Source: Candidatus Methanoprimaticola hominis (lineage in GTDB: Archaea > Thermoplasmatota > Thermoplasmata > Methanomassiliicoccales > Methanomethylophilaceae). Taken from it: a stretch of 8,232 nucleotides of DNA. The translations under genes and the position numbers were made by a program. The stretch is taken from the NCBI GenBank assembly GCA_006954465.1, contig LVVU01000048.1:1-8232 (forward strand), given 5' to 3'. The stretch's first letter is position 1, and each line of letters starts with the position of its first letter. The notes beneath the pieces were generated by a model. The model saw nothing but the letters and a program-made list of their open reading frames with translations, searched no databases and was not told the origin of the DNA. Shown piece after piece: positions 5,760-8,232 of the stretch.

Positions 5760-7310
5760 TCAGATTAGATAGTCCGCCCAGACCTGTTGGATGTCGTTGC
5801 TGCTATACCACTCATCGAATGCCATCCCGGACTGCGCCACCGTCCTTCCGAGAAGAACCACCGCCTCCGGGATCCTGTCCTCGGCGATGGCTCCGATCGA
5901 ATGACCGAACCTCTCCTTCCCTTGGAGGCCGCAGCCGTCTATCGTCACCGCGAATGAAGGAACGGAGCCGCCGTCGACCGTCCTCGTCGCTCCCTGGAGG
6001 CCGATGACCCCGACCTGATGGCAGCCGCAGCTCGATACGCATCCGGATATGCGGAATCTCGGCAGCGCATCCGCGGGGATTCCGGCGGTTCTCACCGCAT
6101 CGATCATCCTCTCCAGAAGCCCAGATGAATCGCGCAGACCCTGCTGGCAGATCGAGGAACCGATGCAGGACACGGATGTCTCGAACAGGGTATCGGCACC
6201 CCCCTCGGTAGCATCGGACACGCGGACGGCCTCGGAACCCGAGAGATCGGTTATGTAGATCGCGGAGTCGGGGGAGATCCTGAGCTCGGCCCCTTGGATA
6301 TCCGCGATGGCGTCCCTGATCCTCTTCAGAGCATCGAGGGAGGGGTTTCCGCCCACCGGACGGTATGCGACATAGTAGAGGCCGTCCTGCTTCTGCCTGA
6401 AGATGCGCTTCATGCCTGAGGGAACCTCCTCATACGGCTTGACGGGATGACCGACGGGCGCAGGATGGACATCCATGCCACCCTTCTCCAGAAGAGCATC
6501 GAGATGCCTCCTGTACTCTGAGATGTAGGCCTCGTCCCCGAGCTCGTCCCTCATATACCTGGTCCTCGCCCTCGCACGATTCTCGTAGTTGCCGTGCTCC
6601 ATGAAGTTGTCGACCATCGCACGCACATGATACAGGATCTCGGATGGATCCACCGCCTCCGCGACCTGCACGCCGATCTTCGGATTGCTTCCCAATCCTC
6701 CGGCGGACCAGACGTCGAAGAGCCCATCGGGCCTGGCGACGAATCCGAGGTCCCTGAACGTCGCATGGGTCTCGTTCCTGTTGGAACTGGAGAACGTGAC
6801 CTTCAGCTTCCGGGGCAGTTTCACCTCAGTCATGATATCCAGGAGGTATTCCTCGGCGGCCTTGGCATAAGGGTAGACGTCGAAGTACTCGCCGGGCTCC
6901 ACCCCGGAGAGGGATGTTGCCGAGACATTGCGGGGATTGTCCCCTCCTCCGCCCTGGGTGTTGATACCGTGGTCGAGAGCATCGGACATCATCTCCGCCA
7001 CCTGGTCGCCTGTCAGATCGTGGACCTGCACGGTCTCGCAGGTGGTCGTATGGATCCTTTCGGCGCCGTATCTCTCGCAGGAACGTATCACGAAGTCCAG
7101 CTTGTCCTTGTCCATGCGACCCCCGCACATGCGGATTCTGATCATGGCCCTCTCGCCGCCCTTCTGGGCGTAACTGCCGAATCCTCCGGAGATGCCTTTG
7201 AACTCCTTGGCACCCATCTCGCCTGCGAAGAACCTGTGCTCCGCATCCACGAACACGGGGATGCGGTTCCTGAAGAATCCGACGTCATTCATCACGGTTC
7301 GGATGGACAT
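5760..7310 (-). CDS. Siroheme/[4Fe-4S] sulfite or nitrite reductase (assimilatory-type, ferredoxin-dependent architecture)
   Basis: 516 residues with the two-fold pseudo-repeat of the nitrite/sulfite reductase family. The six-electron reduction would give sulfide from sulfite or ammonia from nitrite. Seen: first ferredoxin-like half-domain at about 12-105 (GSYAQKGGERAMIRIRMCGG, then TTTCETVQVHDL), first siroheme domain at about 110-270 (NPRNV with R127, LPRKLK with K168 and K170), second half-domain at about 298-355, and the cofactor motifs C382-x5-C388 and C424-x3-C428 in SGCVSSCGCHQVGVIGLQG. These four Cys bind the cluster that bridges to siroheme. No F420H2-oxidase domain and no extra ferredoxin cluster motifs, so it is neither Fsr nor Dsr. 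The residue matching substrate-site R83 of E. coli SiRHP is C91. Nearby cysteine synthase favours a sulfite role. The start at 7310 is the first Met; Met7 is possible. Confidence 0.9.
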   Translation of the reverse strand: MSIRTVMNDVGFFRNRIPVFVDAEHRFFAGEMGAKEFKGISGGFGSYAQKGGERAMIRIRMCGGRMDKDKLDFVIRSCERYGAERIHTTTCETVQVHDLTGDQVAEMMSDALDHGINTQGGGGDNPRNVSATSLSGVEPGEYFDVYPYAKAAEEYLLDIMTEVKLPRKLKVTFSSSNRNETHATFRDLGFVARPDGLFDVWSAGGLGSNPKIGVQVAEAVDPSEILYHVRAMVDNFMEHGNYENRARARTRYMRDELGDEAYISEYRRHLDALLEKGGMDVHPAPVGHPVKPYEEVPSGMKRIFRQKQDGLYYVAYRPVGGNPSLDALKRIRDAIADIQGAELRISPDSAIYITDLSGSEAVRVSDATEGGADTLFETSVSCIGSSICQQGLRDSSGLLERMIDAVRTAGIPADALPRFRISGCVSSCGCHQVGVIGLQGATRTVDGGSVPSFAVTIDGCGLQGKERFGHSIGAIAEDRIPEAVVLLGRTVAQSGMAFDEWYSSNDIQQVWADYLI

Positions 7311-7328
7311 CGTCCGATATACGCCTGG

Positions 7329-7343
7329 CGGGTGCGATACCCG
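7329..7343. promoter_or_regulatory. Short inverted repeat between reductase and adenosyltransferase genes
   Basis: CGGGT at 7329-7333 and ACCCG at 7339-7343 form a 5-bp inverted repeat with a 5-nt spacer, between the shared TATA box and the reductase start. It would lie near the expected reductase transcription start and could be a repressor site. It is short, so chance is a real alternative. Confidence 0.25.
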
Positions 7344-7346
7344 TTC

Positions 7347-7354
7347 TTTATAAA
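7347..7354. promoter_or_regulatory. Palindromic TATA box shared by divergent reductase and adenosyltransferase genes
   Basis: TTTATAAA reads the same on both strands and is the only good TATA box in the 74-bp gap. Its centre is about 35 bp from the plus-strand ATG (7385) and about 40 bp from the minus-strand ATG (7310). With starts about 26 bp away, leaders of roughly 9 and 14 nt result. One box may serve both directions. Confidence 0.55.
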
Positions 7355-7384
7355 CCCGCTAGCCGTCATATCTTTCCGAGGCAT

Positions 7385-7930
7385 ATGATCAACAAGGAGG
7401 CTGACGCCAGAAGGCGCCTGGGCCTGGTCCAGGTGTACACCGGCAACGGGAAGGGGAAGACCACGGCTGCATTCGGCCTGGCGATGAGGGCTGCCGGGAA
7501 CGGCCTGAAGGTCATCATAATACAGTTCCTGAAGCCCGATGGGGACTACGGCGAGCAGATATCCGCCCGCAGGCTCGAGATAGAGCTCCTCCCTGTGGGA
7601 AGGGACCATATGCACGGTCTTAAGACCAACGAGGAGACCGAAGGGGAGCTGACCGCCGAGGGCATGAGACTCGCGACGGAGGCCCTGACCTCTGGGAAGT
7701 ACGACCTGGTCGTGCTCGATGAGCTGAACAACTCCATGAGATTCGAACTCGTAACAGCCCAGGAGGTCATCGCCATGCTGGAGAAGCGTGCTCCGGAGAC
7801 GGAGGTCGTCCTCACAGGACGCGGAGCCCCCGAAGAGATAATCGAATACGCGGACCTCGTCACCGAGATGAAACTGATCAAGCATCCCATGGACCGCGGC
7901 ATCCCTGCGAGAAGAGGGATCGAGTACTGA
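7385..7930 (+). CDS. cobO: Cob(I)yrinic acid a,c-diamide/cob(I)alamin adenosyltransferase (CobO/BtuR/CobA type)
   Basis: 181 residues, close to the family length. The enzyme transfers the 5'-deoxyadenosyl group of ATP to Co(I) of corrinoids, giving adenosylcobamide in the cytoplasm. Seen: P-loop GNGKGKTT at 20-27, QFLKPDGDYGE at 47-57 (family region before the corrinoid site), Walker B-like VVLDELN at 109-115, LTGRGAP at 143-149, and the C-terminal signature KHPMDRGIPARRGIEY at 166-181, close to the usual H-P-x3-G-I-x-A-x-x-G-I-E ending. These are all strong family marks. A weak GAGG lies 3 nt before the ATG, and a TATA box is centred 35 bp upstream. It is divergent from the siroheme reductase and 43 bp upstream of a cysteine-synthase-family gene on the same strand. 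Methanogens need corrinoids for methyl transfer, so scavenging or remodelling of cobamides is the likely role. Confidence 0.93.
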   Translation: MINKEADARRRLGLVQVYTGNGKGKTTAAFGLAMRAAGNGLKVIIIQFLKPDGDYGEQISARRLEIELLPVGRDHMHGLKTNEETEGELTAEGMRLATEALTSGKYDLVVLDELNNSMRFELVTAQEVIAMLEKRAPETEVVLTGRGAPEEIIEYADLVTEMKLIKHPMDRGIPARRGIEY

Positions 7931-7940
7931 CCATCGCGAT

Positions 7941-7948
7941 TATTTTAT
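7941..7948 (+). promoter_or_regulatory. TATA-like box of the cysteine synthase family gene
   Basis: TATTTTAT is centred about 29 bp before the ATG at 7974, giving a leaderless or nearly leaderless transcript. GAGGGG at 7964-7969, 4 nt before the ATG, could act as a ribosome binding site if the gene is also read through from the adenosyltransferase gene. The 43-bp gap thus allows both own-promoter and readthrough expression. Confidence 0.5.
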
Positions 7949-7973
7949 CTGAGTGCCATAATCGAGGGGCTCA

Positions 7974-8232
7974 ATGTCGGTCTACAACAGCATCACGGAG
8001 ACGATAGGCGACACTCCGATCATTCGCCTGAACAGGATGGTTCCCCCCGGAGCCCATATCTATGTGAAATCGGAGAGGTGCAACCCCGGAGGATCCATCA
8101 AGGACAGACCGGCCCTATCGATGATCGATGATGCGGTTGCCCGCGGCCTCCTGAAGGAGGGTGGGACCATCGTCGAGCCGACATCCGGGAACATGGGGAT
8201 CTCCCTCGCCATGATCGCCGCCGCCCGCGGAT
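7974..8232 (+). CDS. cysK: Cysteine synthase family PLP enzyme (O-acetylserine sulfhydrylase-like), 3' end outside window
   Basis: The first 86 residues are present and the frame is open to the right edge. The family makes cysteine from O-acetylserine (or O-phosphoserine) and sulfide by a PLP-dependent beta-replacement. Seen: N-terminal ITETIGDTPIIRLNR at 7-21, the PLP-lysine motif NPGGSIKDRPAL with K43, and the substrate-carboxylate loop EPTSGNMG at 68-75. The loop normally reads TSGNTG; here residue 74 is Met, as in plant beta-cyanoalanine synthases. Most of the protein, including the glycine-rich phosphate-binding loop and the rest of the active site, is beyond the window, so the exact reaction is open. 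The siroheme reductase two genes away could supply the sulfide. Family call is firm; the symbol is a best guess. Confidence 0.85.
   Translation, partial: MSVYNSITETIGDTPIIRLNRMVPPGAHIYVKSERCNPGGSIKDRPALSMIDDAVARGLLKEGGTIVEPTSGNMGISLAMIAAARG

Noticed and set aside
5745..5761. Second small stem (GATCGTTC/GAATGATC) beside the convergent hairpin
   Set aside because: It is short, needs a G-U pair and leaves almost no loop, so I did not list it as a terminator.
6594..7388. Plus-strand open frame of 264 codons opposite the siroheme reductase
   Set aside because: No recognisable domain, and the opposite strand encodes an intact conserved enzyme.
1..8232. CRISPR array, tRNA or rRNA gene, insertion sequence or integrase
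   Set aside because: No regularly spaced direct repeats, no cloverleaf or rRNA-like stretch, no transposase or integrase motifs; coding genes with short gaps account for the whole window.

Overview
The window looks like a piece of a GC-rich methanogenic archaeon, most plausibly a host-associated member of the Methanomassiliicoccales (Thermoplasmata). The signs are archaeal TATA boxes placed about 26 bp before start codons (leaderless mRNAs), Shine-Dalgarno GGTGAT only in front of operon-internal genes, heavy use of AGG arginine codons, and no amber (TAG) stop among the six visible stop codons. The taxonomic call is an inference from style and gene content; no marker gene is present.

Layout. 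(1) 1-604, minus: N-terminal two thirds of a cation diffusion facilitator (metal efflux), preceded by a 10-bp perfect inverted repeat and by a TATA-like box that overlaps the stop codon of the gene upstream. (2) 729-3373, minus: a two-gene operon of major facilitator transporters, a 12-helix type followed after 14 bp by a 14-helix DHA2/EmrB type. (3) 3374-3455: an 82-bp divergent promoter with two TATA boxes, each about 26 bp from its start codon, and a 10-bp palindrome between them. (4) 3456-5686, plus: an XRE-cupin regulator that overlaps by 4 bp a medium-chain/aryl-type acyl-CoA synthetase (TTG start). (5) 5707-5736: a strong hairpin between convergent genes. (6) 5760-7310, minus: a stand-alone siroheme/[4Fe-4S] sulfite or nitrite reductase of assimilatory architecture, with Cys in place of one of the four basic substrate-site residues. 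(7) 7385-7930, plus: corrinoid adenosyltransferase (CobO/BtuR type), divergent from the reductase with a shared palindromic TATA box. (8) 7974-8232, plus: start of a cysteine-synthase-family PLP enzyme that has Met where typical O-acetylserine sulfhydrylases have Thr.

How they may work together. The right side is a loose sulfur/corrinoid neighbourhood: sulfite to sulfide (siroheme reductase), sulfide to cysteine (cysteine synthase family), plus adenosylation of corrinoids. The middle is a ligand-responsive cassette: the XRE-cupin protein probably senses an organic acid or its CoA ester and controls the synthetase, and perhaps also the divergent transporters. The left side is membrane export of drugs and metal ions. 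I see no phage, insertion sequence, CRISPR array, tRNA or rRNA, and no gene-free stretch longer than about 125 bp. Nothing here is clearly a new defence or mobile system; the most interesting items are residue substitutions in two sulfur enzymes and the promoter architecture.
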